Source of the DNA: Paludibacteraceae bacterium
Lineage (GTDB): Bacteria; Bacteroidota; Bacteroidia; Bacteroidales; Paludibacteraceae
Assembly: GCA_024400125.1 (NCBI GenBank)
Contig: JAKSNG010000001.1
Coordinates: forward strand, 1-64,000
Reading direction: 5' to 3'
DNA length: 64,000 nucleotides
Part shown: positions 53,285 through 63,103 of the stretch, one piece after another
How the letters are laid out: each line of letters starts with the position of its first letter
How positions within the stretch are numbered: position 1 is the stretch's first letter
Program-made: the position numbers and the translations under genes
The notes under the pieces: model-generated
Databases searched by the model: none
Told to the model about the DNA's origin: nothing
Seen by the model: the letters and a program-made list of their open reading frames with translations, nothing else

Positions 53285-54511
53285 ATGAAAAAGATATTTA
53301 TGACAGCCCTATTAGCAATAAGCGTCATCGTAGGGCAACTATGTGCACAAACGTCTTGGCACTATTTAGGAACTAATTCGGTAAAAATTTATAAAGGCAA
53401 TGCCACAACGCCGATTTTTACTTTTGCTGACGTAGATAGTATTGTCTTTGTTGAGAAACCGCAAGTTCCGGAGGATTATCAAGCTCCTATCATTTCGGAA
53501 CAAGAAATTAGTTCCATTGTGGGCAATGGTGTTATTATGAATATAGACGATTTTGTCGCTGCGTACATGACGGAAGAGGGTAATTGGCATAGTCAAGAAC
53601 GTCCATATCCGTTGCGGGCGACAGATGGAGAATATTTCTTATTCTCAATAGATACAATACCAGAGGATGGAGCGCCTATTTTCTTGAGGGCTCGTATTGC
53701 TATTAAGGAACATACATCTCCCAAAAACTCTAAGGATACGAAAAGATATGTATTGCAACAAGTGGTTGCCGGACAACAACAAACAATTCGTATGGTTGCT
53801 ACCATTTCGGATAGTTTGGATATGGTTGGACAAGAAGTGCTAATCAAAATGAATGGTTTGGCAGTCGGACGCCATTCTGACCAGATATTTTTAGGTATGC
53901 CACATTATTTTACCGAGGATGACTATATCAGTCATGGTGACGAAAAGTGTGGTTGGCGTCTCGGAACTATTCGTCCAAGAGATTGGAATAATAAATTATG
54001 GCGCATAGGTCAGCCGGACCCTTCCAAAATCGTATATACGACTATGACGATTGACGAGTATTTCAAGGTTTTTTCGAAAGAACATAGACATTTGGATGGC
54101 ACGTTGGTAGAAGTGAAGAATGTGTATTTCACAGGACAGTATGAGTATTATTTAGGCAGCCTGATAGAATGCACTACGGGTAACCCTATGCAAGATGAAT
54201 ATGCTAACTATTTTGCTCCAACGACATTGGGACTTTATTTCCCCCAACAACGTGTTTTTACAGATGGAACAAATTCCTCACTAACATCCTGTTATGAATG
54301 GAGTCCATTGGCATTAGTGCAATTACCTGCATCCGAATATGTGGGTACTGTCCGTGGAGTGCTGACGTTTATAGAGGATAATATGAAAAATATTTTAAAT
54401 TACGGATTTTCACAATGCAATTGGAGTATCGGAGTTCAGTCTGTCTCGGATATCAATTTGAAAAATAGTAATGGAGAAGCGTGGACACCAATAATATATC
54501 CAAACGAATAA
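53285..54511 (+). CDS. Secreted DUF5689-like protein
   Basis: 408 residues. Signal peptide of about 21 residues, the same VKIYKGNATTPIFTFADVDS linker as its neighbour, then a long domain with PLRATDGEYFLFSIDTIPED and LVEVKNVYFTGQYEY strands resembling DUF5689-type OB folds. No tag visible at the end (IIYPNE). Translated 19 nt after the preceding gene and 21 nt before the endonuclease. Role unknown. Confidence 0.68.
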   Translation: MKKIFMTALLAISVIVGQLCAQTSWHYLGTNSVKIYKGNATTPIFTFADVDSIVFVEKPQVPEDYQAPIISEQEISSIVGNGVIMNIDDFVAAYMTEEGNWHSQERPYPLRATDGEYFLFSIDTIPEDGAPIFLRARIAIKEHTSPKNSKDTKRYVLQQVVAGQQQTIRMVATISDSLDMVGQEVLIKMNGLAVGRHSDQIFLGMPHYFTEDDYISHGDEKCGWRLGTIRPRDWNNKLWRIGQPDPSKIVYTTMTIDEYFKVFSKEHRHLDGTLVEVKNVYFTGQYEYYLGSLIECTTGNPMQDEYANYFAPTTLGLYFPQQRVFTDGTNSSLTSCYEWSPLALVQLPASEYVGTVRGVLTFIEDNMKNILNYGFSQCNWSIGVQSVSDINLKNSNGEAWTPIIYPNE

Positions 54512-54532
54512 ACTACTAAATTCTTTTAAACT

Positions 54533-56353
54533 ATGAAAAAGTGTATCTTAACATGCCTATTGGCTTCTGTCATGACAGTATTCTTGGTTAATGCTGAAGA
54601 AACCGTGTTGCTAAATGAGACGTTTGCTACTGATTTGGGTAATTTTACGTTGGATGAGCAACCTTACCCGGGGTGTACTTATGCATCCATTTGGCGTTGG
54701 AACTCGTTTAATGGCGTTGGATACGCGTACATCAATGTCAACTCCGGTTCCACATCGCGTGGAGCGAGTAACTGCAAATTAGTTTCTCCAATCATTGATT
54801 GCAGTCAAATGAATAAGGTTGCAATGTTCTTTACTCATGCTACTTATTCAGGGTCTCGGGCAGATGAAGCTTATTTATCTGTAGAAGCAACATCTGATGG
54901 TCAAACATGGACTTCGGTAGCTATTTCTACATGGCCCACGTCTAAATGGGGATGGGTAACTTGCGAAATGGATTTAACACCTTTTGTATCGGCTAATATG
55001 CAGTTCCGATTTGTATATACTTCTACAGATACATACGCACCTGCATGGGAGATTAAAGATGTGGTTGTAATAGGTGGCACCACACCTGATGTGCAAGAAG
55101 ACGAATGTCGCTATCCTTCAGCAATGGGATTGTCGGGGACGGATTTGTTAAATGCGTTGCACGCAACCATCTCTGACCATACTGTTTTATCATACGATGC
55201 TATTAGAGCGGATAAAGCAAAAGTTGATTTGCGTGAAGATGGTTCTGTATGGGATATGTACTCAAGTTGCTCTTTCTATGCTTCTAACTATTGTGGCTAT
55301 GGTGAAGAGCCCGAAAGATGCGAATGTTATAACCGTGAACATACATTGCCTAAATCTTTCTGGGGGGGTGATCTAACAGAACCTATGTACACCGATTTGC
55401 ACCATATTATTCCGACCGACGCGGAGGCCAACACCACTCGTTCGGCATGGATTTATGACGAAGTGGACACTTATACTTGGACTAACGACCTCAGTAAATT
55501 AGGTTCCAGCAAGAACTTCAGCGGAGAAACAGCTTTTGAACCCGCAGACGAATACAAAGGCGACATAGCACGCGTGTACTTCTATATGATTACGTGCTAC
55601 AAAGATAAAGACTTTACGCAAGGAGGTAGAGGCTGGAAGTATTTCAAGTCTGGAACCGCAGAACTGAATACTACAGCTCTTAATTTGCTCCTAAAATGGC
55701 ATCGTAATGACCCCATTTCTCAAAAGGAAATCGATCGCAATAATAAGGTCGAAAATCTACAAGGCAACCGCAATCCGTTTGTTGATGACCCTAATTTGGT
55801 TGAGTATATATGGGGAGCTTTGAAAGGGAAAAAATATGATTGCTCGGGAGCTATTATTGAGATTGACACCACGGATGTTGCTGGTGCTATCAAATGCGAG
55901 GAAGCGCGCGCACTCGCATTAGAACAGGAACACGATGTCTCCACAACAGACGAATATACCGTACAAGGGTACGTCACTTCTATTAAGGAAGATTATTCCG
56001 TGCAATATGGTAACCAAGCTTTCTGGATGGCGGATAAGAAAGGCGGAGGACAAGTCTTTTTAGCATATCGTTGCTATGCGTCGGAGGCTGTTTATGTAGG
56101 CGACAAAGTAGCCATCACAGGTCAACTGACTAGATTTTACGAAACTCCTGAAATGAAATTCGGACAAACACAAATCTTGCTTCGTGGACAAGTCGCAACC
56201 GATGTAGAACAAGTGACTATCAATCTGCAAGACGACGAATGCCGTGTCTTCAATATCATGGGTCAAGAGGTTACTAATCTCAAGAATAATTTGCCACGAG
56301 GGATTTATATCCTCTATCAACAAGGACAATCAACAAAGGTATTTCATCAATAA
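54533..56353 (+). CDS. Secreted endonuclease I family nuclease with T9SS type A sorting domain
   Basis: 606 residues. Signal peptide (about 22), choice-of-anchor-type domain (about 25-185), endonuclease I domain (about 195-435) with the NREHTLPKSFWGG and TDLHHIIPTDAEANTTRS active-site motifs, an OB-fold-like domain (about 445-545), and a full type A sorting domain (CRVFNIMGQEVTNLKNNLPR then GIYIL). Probably digests extracellular DNA or RNA. Only 6 nt separate it from murC. Confidence 0.87.
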   Translation: MKKCILTCLLASVMTVFLVNAEETVLLNETFATDLGNFTLDEQPYPGCTYASIWRWNSFNGVGYAYINVNSGSTSRGASNCKLVSPIIDCSQMNKVAMFFTHATYSGSRADEAYLSVEATSDGQTWTSVAISTWPTSKWGWVTCEMDLTPFVSANMQFRFVYTSTDTYAPAWEIKDVVVIGGTTPDVQEDECRYPSAMGLSGTDLLNALHATISDHTVLSYDAIRADKAKVDLREDGSVWDMYSSCSFYASNYCGYGEEPERCECYNREHTLPKSFWGGDLTEPMYTDLHHIIPTDAEANTTRSAWIYDEVDTYTWTNDLSKLGSSKNFSGETAFEPADEYKGDIARVYFYMITCYKDKDFTQGGRGWKYFKSGTAELNTTALNLLLKWHRNDPISQKEIDRNNKVENLQGNRNPFVDDPNLVEYIWGALKGKKYDCSGAIIEIDTTDVAGAIKCEEARALALEQEHDVSTTDEYTVQGYVTSIKEDYSVQYGNQAFWMADKKGGGQVFLAYRCYASEAVYVGDKVAITGQLTRFYETPEMKFGQTQILLRGQVATDVEQVTINLQDDECRVFNIMGQEVTNLKNNLPRGIYILYQQGQSTKVFHQ

Positions 56354-56359
56354 GTTTGT

Positions 56360-57775
56360 ATGAACTATAGTCATTTCTATTTCTTGGGTATTGGAGGGAT
56401 TGGAATGAGTGCGATTGCACGGTATTTCCATCACAATGGATATGAGGTGCGAGGCTATGACCGCACACCTTCTCCGCTCACACGCGAACTGGAAAACGAA
56501 GGAATAGACATCGTCTATGACGAGACGATGCAAACTGCACCATGGAATATCAACGACTGGACAAAAGCAGACACATTGGTTGTGCGTACACCTGCCGTGC
56601 CTCATGAACAAGAGATATATACATTTCTGCGCGAACAGCAGTTTACAATCCTCAAACGTGCCGAAGTATTAGGACTGATTACACAGCACAACAAAGCTCT
56701 CTGCGTCGCTGGAACACATGGCAAAACAACCACATCTACCATCTTAGCACACTTGATGAAACAGTCACACGTGGGCACCAATGCGTTCTTGGGAGGAGTG
56801 AGCAATAACTACCACTCTAACTTACTCATTGACACGAACTCCGACTATGTCGTGGTCGAAGCAGATGAATACGACCGCAGTTTCCATCACTTGACACCAT
56901 TTATGTCAGTCATCACAAGTGTTGACCCTGACCATTTAGATATTTACGGCACGGCTGAAGCCTATCGAGAGAGCTTTGCCCATTACGCTTCCTTGGTGCA
57001 AAATACCATTGTCATCAAGAAATCCGCTTTCGCGGAAGTAGAAAGTAGAAAGTCCGCTTGCGCTAAAGTAGAAAGTCGAAAGCAAATATATACCTACGCT
57101 GTGAACGAAGTGGCAGATTTCTATGCAGACAATATTTGTGTCAACGAAGGAACGATTACTTTTGATTTTCATTCACCTACTACGACTATCGCTCATCTGC
57201 AATTAGGAGTTCCAGTGTGGGTGAATATAGAGAATAGCGTCGCTGCGATAGCTATTGCTATGCTGAACGGCGTCACGGAGGAAGAAGTGAGACACGGATT
57301 GGCAACTTTCGCGGGTGTGTATAGGCGTTTCAATGTTCATGTTAATACGCCGCAAGTCGCTTACATAGACGACTATGCACATCATCCGACGGAGCTGGAA
57401 GCGTCGATTCGGTCTATTCGACAACTCTTCCCTCAACGACATATCGTAGGTGTGTTCCAACCGCACCTCTACACACGTACACGCGATTTCGCAGACGGCT
57501 TTGCTGCCGTGCTGAGTCAATTAGACGAAGTGATATTGTTGCCTATTTATCCGGCACGTGAATTGCCTATACCTGGTGTGACATCCGATATGCTGTTAGA
57601 CAAAATAACTTGTCCACGCAAACGACTGGTGCAGAAAAATGAGTTGGTAGAGACACTCCAATCTCTGTCCCAACAATCATCTCCTGTAGCGATAATCACG
57701 TTGGGCGCTGGAGACATAGACCGACTGGTGCCGGAGATTGCCCTGCGACTGCAAGCTAACGAAACGAACTCATGA
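56360..57775 (+). CDS. murC: UDP-N-acetylmuramate--L-alanine ligase MurC
   Basis: 471 residues. UDP-binding GIGGIGMSAIA at the start, ATP-binding GTHGKTTTS (about 115-123), EADEYDRSF and the VDPDHLDIY motif, then YAHHPTE (about 340). It adds L-Ala to UDP-MurNAc in the cytoplasm. Residues about 222-241 are an insert (two related VESRK-ending blocks) encoded by an interspersed heptamer repeat in the central domain. Its stop overlaps ftsQ by ATGA. Confidence 0.93.
   Translation: MNYSHFYFLGIGGIGMSAIARYFHHNGYEVRGYDRTPSPLTRELENEGIDIVYDETMQTAPWNINDWTKADTLVVRTPAVPHEQEIYTFLREQQFTILKRAEVLGLITQHNKALCVAGTHGKTTTSTILAHLMKQSHVGTNAFLGGVSNNYHSNLLIDTNSDYVVVEADEYDRSFHHLTPFMSVITSVDPDHLDIYGTAEAYRESFAHYASLVQNTIVIKKSAFAEVESRKSACAKVESRKQIYTYAVNEVADFYADNICVNEGTITFDFHSPTTTIAHLQLGVPVWVNIENSVAAIAIAMLNGVTEEEVRHGLATFAGVYRRFNVHVNTPQVAYIDDYAHHPTELEASIRSIRQLFPQRHIVGVFQPHLYTRTRDFADGFAAVLSQLDEVILLPIYPARELPIPGVTSDMLLDKITCPRKRLVQKNELVETLQSLSQQSSPVAIITLGAGDIDRLVPEIALRLQANETNS
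57022..57082 (+). repeat. Heptamer-family repeat inserted in frame in murC
   Basis: TCCGCTTTCGCGGAAGTAGA, AAGTAGAAAG, then a 29-nt block (57049-57077) identical to 45239-45267 upstream of korA. It reads through without a stop. Confidence 0.9.
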
Positions 57776-58512
57776 AGATAAATGTCAAACACATATTGCT
57801 GTCCTTGTGCGCGATACTGCTGTTAGCGTATGTCGTTACGGTGAGTGTATTGGTGACGAAACATTGTTCATCACAACTGTGTTCCTCTGTCGAATGGACA
57901 ATCTCTGACCAAGCACAACGCCAATATGTGACCGAAGACGAACTAACCACAATGCTCAAGCAAATGGGATTGTATCCGGAAGGCAAAACGTTGTCCAATA
58001 TATCGACGCAAACAATAGAAAAAGCCGTTCTGACACACCCTATGGTGCGAAAGGCACAGTGTTTTATCACCGCCAACGGCACCGTCCGCATTCGTCTGTC
58101 ACAACGAAGACCTATCTTGCGCGTGTTGACGGCTTCTGAGAGTTACTTCGTGGACTCCGACCGCAAACGGATGCCTATTCGTGAGTCTGTGAACACGCCC
58201 GTAATGATGGTACGTGGAGTTGTTACGGAACATGCTGCATGCGACGAGATTGCCGATATGGTGCTTTGGATAAACCACGATGGCTATTGGCGTGAGAAAA
58301 TACAAAGTGTACACGTCAACAATCCACACTACGTTTATTTAGTGCAAAAACCGGACGAGACTAAACTCATCTTGGGAGACATAAAAGGTTACCGCGCTAA
58401 ACTGCGCAAGCTCAAAACATTGTACGAAGAGGGATTTGAGAAAATAGGCTGGAGAACGTATCGAGAAATCGACCTGCGATATAAGGGGCAAGCGATAGGG
58501 CGGGGTAAGTGA
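57772..58512 (+). CDS. ftsQ: Cell-division protein FtsQ (DivIB)
   Basis: 246 residues. Short cytoplasmic start, one membrane helix (about 7-27), then a POTRA-like part (YVTEDELTTMLKQMGLYPEGKTLSN) and a beta domain. Position between murC and ftsA fixes the identity. It links the divisome proteins in the periplasm. Coupled to murC by ATGA. Confidence 0.88.
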   Translation: MKINVKHILLSLCAILLLAYVVTVSVLVTKHCSSQLCSSVEWTISDQAQRQYVTEDELTTMLKQMGLYPEGKTLSNISTQTIEKAVLTHPMVRKAQCFITANGTVRIRLSQRRPILRVLTASESYFVDSDRKRMPIRESVNTPVMMVRGVVTEHAACDEIADMVLWINHDGYWREKIQSVHVNNPHYVYLVQKPDETKLILGDIKGYRAKLRKLKTLYEEGFEKIGWRTYREIDLRYKGQAIGRGK

Positions 58513-58539
58513 CACCCACAAAGACACCACGAGAGTAAA

Positions 58540-58580
58540 GACCGCTCACTTTGCTCGCTGAAAGAATAAGGAATATAGAC
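58540..58580 (+). repeat. CGCTCACTTCG-type repeat between ftsQ and ftsA
   Basis: GACCGCTCACTTTGCTCGCT, then GAAAGAATAAGGAATATAGAC; a diverged copy of the unit at 11141-11190. Confidence 0.8.
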
Positions 58581-58587
58581 TAAGTTT

Positions 58588-59862
58588 ATGGCAAGGAAGA
58601 AACAACAATTAGCACAGACATTACCATTAGTCGCTATCGACTTGGGAAGTCATAGCGTACGCGCTATGGCTGCGACGCGCGTCGATAATGACTTGTTGCA
58701 TATATTAGGTTTTGAACAATCTACTAAGTTTCAAGGAGTGGAACGTGGCGTTGTTGCACACAGTGCCAATGTGGGTTTCATGATTGGTGAAGTACTGCGT
58801 CTTCTTGCTAATCGATTGGGTTTCGCCGACCTGCCAACGGCATTTGTACTCACGGGAGGCAAAACTATGCAAATCGCTAAAGTCGGCTCAAAACGTGACC
58901 AAGGTCGCAAACGCGAAATATCCAGTCAACTGCTGGAAGAAATGGAAGAGGAGTGCAAACGCAAAATCGAAGCACACAATAAAGGTGTTGCAGTCTTGGG
59001 TTTGGTACCAGTCTATTTTACCTTAGATGGGGTAGAGCAAGATGAAGTGCCTACTGCTGGTCAACGTGCCGAACGTATTGAAGCACAGTATGTTGCGTTT
59101 GTGGCAAAAGCTGATATTGAACAACAAATGCAAAAAGCTTTTGATCAAGCTGGCAAATCTATCGAATCTACCTTTGTTCGTCCCGAAGCCTTACTCTCTG
59201 CTTTTGCCGCAGAAGATGGTCCAGAAATCTATCGTGACGGTTGCGCTGTGCTCGATATGGGAGCACAAACAACCACTCTCTCTATCTACAAGGGAACACA
59301 GTACTTGTACAACAAAGTAATTCCACAGGGCGGCTACCACATCACACGCGTGCTTGAGCAACAAGGCATATCATTTGCGCTTGCTGAGCAACTGAAATGC
59401 AATTATGGTTACGCATCTGCTGCACAAGTCGAGAAGAACTTGCGCATGAAACTGCCCGTGGCAGGCGCAGAAGGAGAAACACTCGTCGTGACAAGTGAGG
59501 ATGTGGCATATACCATATCTCTCAAGTTAGAAGAAATAATCAATCCGCTTATTGATGAACTCAATAAATACGCTGACCGTATCAAGACACTCTACCTCAC
59601 TGGCGGTGCCGCAATGTTAGCAGGATTACAAGATTTTATCCAACAAAAAACATCCCTCAAAGTACTCTATGGAGCCCACGATAGGTTGTTAGACAAAACG
59701 TCCGATCCACGCTATTATGAACCAACCTATTCCGCGTTGGTGGGTGCTCTTATCATGGGCAGTGACTATCGAGACGAACATAAAAACCAACTCGTCAAAA
59801 ATCCTTCTATCTTTGAAAAAATAAAATTACAAACCGAAATAGTTTTTACTCCACAAGAATAA
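58588..59862 (+). CDS. ftsA: Cell-division protein FtsA
   Basis: 424 residues. Actin-like fold: VAIDLGSHSVRAMAA at the start, CAVLDMGAQTTTLSIYKG (phosphate 2) and LYLTGGAAMLAGLQ near the end. It anchors FtsZ to the membrane and ATP-binding regulates recruitment. The last 20 residues (SIFEKIKLQTEIVFTPQE) do not show a convincing amphipathic helix of the usual membrane-targeting kind. Confidence 0.93.
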   Translation: MARKKQQLAQTLPLVAIDLGSHSVRAMAATRVDNDLLHILGFEQSTKFQGVERGVVAHSANVGFMIGEVLRLLANRLGFADLPTAFVLTGGKTMQIAKVGSKRDQGRKREISSQLLEEMEEECKRKIEAHNKGVAVLGLVPVYFTLDGVEQDEVPTAGQRAERIEAQYVAFVAKADIEQQMQKAFDQAGKSIESTFVRPEALLSAFAAEDGPEIYRDGCAVLDMGAQTTTLSIYKGTQYLYNKVIPQGGYHITRVLEQQGISFALAEQLKCNYGYASAAQVEKNLRMKLPVAGAEGETLVVTSEDVAYTISLKLEEIINPLIDELNKYADRIKTLYLTGGAAMLAGLQDFIQQKTSLKVLYGAHDRLLDKTSDPRYYEPTYSALVGALIMGSDYRDEHKNQLVKNPSIFEKIKLQTEIVFTPQE

Positions 59863-59874
59863 ATTGCAACAACT

Positions 59875-61146
59875 ATGAATATCGACGAAGAAACATTACC
59901 CTTGCCAATCGAAATCAAGGAAGACAGTATTATCAAAGTGATGGGCGTAGGTGGTGGCGGATGTAACGCCGTTAACTACATGTATCGTCAAGGCATCAAA
60001 GGTGTTACATTTTTAGTATGTAATACCGACAAGCAAGTACTCGAAAAATCCTCTGTACCTGCCAAACTGCAACTCGGCACTGGTCTCGGTGCTGGGGGTA
60101 ACCCTGACAAAGCACACGAATATGCAGAAGCCAGTCGTGACCGCATTCGTGAGGCTTTAGACGATGGAACACAGATGCTTTTTATCACCGCAGGCATGGG
60201 CGGTGGCACAGGTACAGGCGCATCCGCTACTGTAGCCGAAGTAGCACAGTCAATGGATATACTCACCGTCGGCATCGTCACTATTCCATTTGCATTTGAG
60301 GGCAAACAGAAAATTCGCAAGGCTTTTACAGGCATAGCCCATTTGGCAGAGCATGTGGATGCATTGCTGATTATCAATAACGAGAAACTCAAGCAAATCT
60401 ATCCTGACCTCACAGCATTCAACGCATTCTCTAAATCCGATGACGTAGTGGCTAATGCTGCAAAGTCTATTGCAGAGATAATTACCGAACCAGGCTATAT
60501 CAATACCGACTTTGCGGATGTCTATAACACGCTCAAGAATGGAAATGTTGCCATTATGAATGTGGGTCAGGCAGAAGGCGAAAACCGTATCACAGCCGCT
60601 ATCGATAATGCACTCAAGTCACCGTTGGCGAATGCGAACGATGTACACGGTGCTAAACGCGTGTTGCTGCAGTTCTATTGCTCTACGGAACATGCACTCA
60701 TCATGCACGAGTTAGACGAGATACATCGTTTCGTGGACGAAGTGGGAGATGAAGTGGAAGTGCAATGGGGTGTTTCTGTAGATGAATCGCTGGGCGAAGC
60801 CGTACGTGTGACGATTATTGCTACCGGATACGAAGTGAGCGATATTCCTTCACTCGAAGAAGTCGCTGGCAAAGTATCTATCGAAGAAGCAGTCAAACTC
60901 AACTACGATATTAAGGCTCCAACTGAGCCTAAAGAAGATGAGCAAGCCACAGAGATAGACCTAACGGGTACATTGACTGCTACACAACCAGCACAACCAG
61001 CACAACCTACGCAGCCAGCAGAACCTCGTGAAGTAGGCCCTAAAGACGACGAAATCGTCATCAATATAGAAGATGACGATTCCGTAGAAGAGAATCCTGT
61101 TGCTCAAGATGGTCAGACATCACTTTTTCGCTGGATGAGAAAGTAA
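59875..61146 (+). CDS. ftsZ: Cell-division GTPase FtsZ
   Basis: 423 residues. Tubulin signature GMGGGTGTGASATVAEVAQ, N-terminal GGGGCNAVNYM and the T7-loop region (NTDFADV). The tail after residue 335 is a Pro/Gln/Thr linker (TQPAQPAQPTQPAEP) and an acidic end closing with SLFRWMRK, unlike the DIPAFLR-type peptide of many FtsZ. The last 27 nt overlap the convergent DedA gene. Confidence 0.95.
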   Translation: MNIDEETLPLPIEIKEDSIIKVMGVGGGGCNAVNYMYRQGIKGVTFLVCNTDKQVLEKSSVPAKLQLGTGLGAGGNPDKAHEYAEASRDRIREALDDGTQMLFITAGMGGGTGTGASATVAEVAQSMDILTVGIVTIPFAFEGKQKIRKAFTGIAHLAEHVDALLIINNEKLKQIYPDLTAFNAFSKSDDVVANAAKSIAEIITEPGYINTDFADVYNTLKNGNVAIMNVGQAEGENRITAAIDNALKSPLANANDVHGAKRVLLQFYCSTEHALIMHELDEIHRFVDEVGDEVEVQWGVSVDESLGEAVRVTIIATGYEVSDIPSLEEVAGKVSIEEAVKLNYDIKAPTEPKEDEQATEIDLTGTLTATQPAQPAQPTQPAEPREVGPKDDEIVINIEDDDSVEENPVAQDGQTSLFRWMRK

Positions 61147-61773
61147 TTTCTTGATTACAAAGAATACAATTACTGCAACTGCCAGTACGAGTATAGCCAC
61201 ACTAAGTTCGTGGCTATATTCTTTTATCATATCCATTTGGCCATTGGCAATGTAACCCAATAAAGCCAACACACAATTCCAAGCAAAAGCACCAATGAAC
61301 GTGTAGAACAAGAATGCACCAAAGTGCATACGTGATAGACCAGCAGGAATAGAAATCAGTTGGCGAATACCAGGAATAAATCGACCAATGAACGTGGACA
61401 TATTGCCGTGCACACGGAAATAGTCTTCTGCCTTTTGCACTTTCTCGCTGCTGAGTAAGCATAGGTGTCCTAATTTGCTATCCGCAAACTTATAGATGAT
61501 AGGGCGGCCTAACCAAACCGACAGCACGTAGTTGATAATGGCACCGAACAAAGCTCCTAACGTACCAAAGAGCACAATAATAATGACATCAATAGGATAG
61601 ACACCAGTGGCGCACAGCACGCTCGTAGGTTCACTTGCAACAAAGGCAGCAGGAGGAATTACAACTTCCGAAGGAAAAGGAATAAACGATGACTCAATGG
61701 TCATCAACGCAGTAATCGACGCATAGTTCATGTGCGCCGAATACCACGAGATGATTTGATCAATAATGGTCAT
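61120..61773 (-). CDS. DedA family membrane protein
   Basis: 217 residues with about five to six membrane segments. The family motif region FPSEVVIPPAA and the FIGRFIPGIRQLISIPAGLSR loop are clear. DedA proteins scramble or flip phospholipids or polyprenyl phosphates and sustain envelope homeostasis. Its 3' end overlaps that of ftsZ on the other strand (27 nt). It is 0 nt from the antiporter gene. Confidence 0.88.
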   Translation of the reverse strand: MTIIDQIISWYSAHMNYASITALMTIESSFIPFPSEVVIPPAAFVASEPTSVLCATGVYPIDVIIIVLFGTLGALFGAIINYVLSVWLGRPIIYKFADSKLGHLCLLSSEKVQKAEDYFRVHGNMSTFIGRFIPGIRQLISIPAGLSRMHFGAFLFYTFIGAFAWNCVLALLGYIANGQMDMIKEYSHELSVAILVLAVAVIVFFVIKKLLSHPAKK

Positions 61774-63078
61774 TTAGATGAAGATTAATTGAGTGATGAT
61801 ATAAATTGGCAAGCAAACAATCAATGAGAACTTACCCATGTAGCCGAAGAACGAAGGCATATCAATGTGCTCTTGCTCTGCAATACTCTTAACCATGAAG
61901 TTTGGACCATTACCAATATAGGTTAATGAGCCAAAGAAGACTGCACCCATTGAGATTGCTTTTAGATACGTATCATTAGCCAAACCTGCTATGTCACCAA
62001 ATGGAGCCATTGAGTTAAAGACCATAGCTGTAGGCGCATTATCTAAGAACGCAGACAACGCGCCTGTGCAATATACATATTGCCAAGGTTGACTTAACAC
62101 GGCTTGAATGGAGTCTTTCATTTGCTCTAAGAACATCAATGCAGGCGTCATTGTGGCAAAGATACCTAAGAAGACGCATGCTACTTCCAGGATTGGTGTC
62201 CATGAGTAGTTATTAGCTACACGCACAGTCTTCTTCGTCGTGAACCATGATCCAGCGATGATGGCGATAAATACCCATTCACGCAGTAATTTCAAGTACC
62301 ATGGCGCATGCTCTGCTCCCATAGCAGGGATGTAAGTCTTGTTGATGAACATCGTGCTGCAGATGACACCTAACAACCAGAGTACATTGATTAGACCAGA
62401 TATCTGTAGCGGTTTTTTCTCACGCATGTCAGCCATCACGTTCTCCAAGTGCCCCTTAATCTCTTTCTTGTAGTAATACGTATCTACCACAAAATAGACA
62501 ATCAGCAGTAACGCACCTGTCACAGCCCACTCACCAAGCATGTTGTTTAACCACCAAGTGAATGACGCACCTTTCTGGAATAATAAGAACAAAGGTGGGT
62601 CACCTAATGGCGACAATAGACCACCGCAGTTAGCGACAATCGCAATAAAGAAAAGGACAGTGTGCACTTTGAACTTGCGCTGTTTGATGGTCTCTAACAA
62701 TAGACGAATCAGCAGCATAGCGGCGCCGGTAGTGCCCATGAACGATGCCAATACCCAACCGATAGCCATGATAATCGTGTTGGTAATAGGCTTAGCCACT
62801 AAGTCACCTTTGATGCAAATGCCGCCTGTTGTTACAAACAATGCCATCAGCAGCAAGATAAAAGGTACATAATCGTAAATCATTTGGTGCATCAAGTCAT
62901 GCGACATTCCATGCAGACACAACCAAATACCTACGGGAATACCCAAGATAAGGGACACAATCAGTTTGTTTTTGTTTTCCTCCCACCATTCACCGACTTT
63001 AGGTAACAGTGGTAAAATAGCGATGCTTAACAGCATCATTGCAAATGGAATTAACATCCATGCGGGAATCTGTTCCAT
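61774..63078 (-). CDS. NhaD-type Na+/H+ antiporter
   Basis: 434 residues with about 11 membrane segments. NCGGLLSPLGDPPLFLLF, SAFLDNAPTAMVFNSMAP and GNGPNFMVKSIAE are the hallmarks of the ion-transporter/NhaD group. It exchanges Na+ or Li+ for H+ at the inner membrane. Its stop is directly adjacent to the DedA start; the two are probably co-transcribed. Confidence 0.85.
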   Translation of the reverse strand: MEQIPAWMLIPFAMMLLSIAILPLLPKVGEWWEENKNKLIVSLILGIPVGIWLCLHGMSHDLMHQMIYDYVPFILLLMALFVTTGGICIKGDLVAKPITNTIIMAIGWVLASFMGTTGAAMLLIRLLLETIKQRKFKVHTVLFFIAIVANCGGLLSPLGDPPLFLLFQKGASFTWWLNNMLGEWAVTGALLLIVYFVVDTYYYKKEIKGHLENVMADMREKKPLQISGLINVLWLLGVICSTMFINKTYIPAMGAEHAPWYLKLLREWVFIAIIAGSWFTTKKTVRVANNYSWTPILEVACVFLGIFATMTPALMFLEQMKDSIQAVLSQPWQYVYCTGALSAFLDNAPTAMVFNSMAPFGDIAGLANDTYLKAISMGAVFFGSLTYIGNGPNFMVKSIAEQEHIDMPSFFGYMGKFSLIVCLPIYIITQLIFI

Positions 63079-63103
63079 AATATTGTTGATTATAAAGTTA
63101 TTT

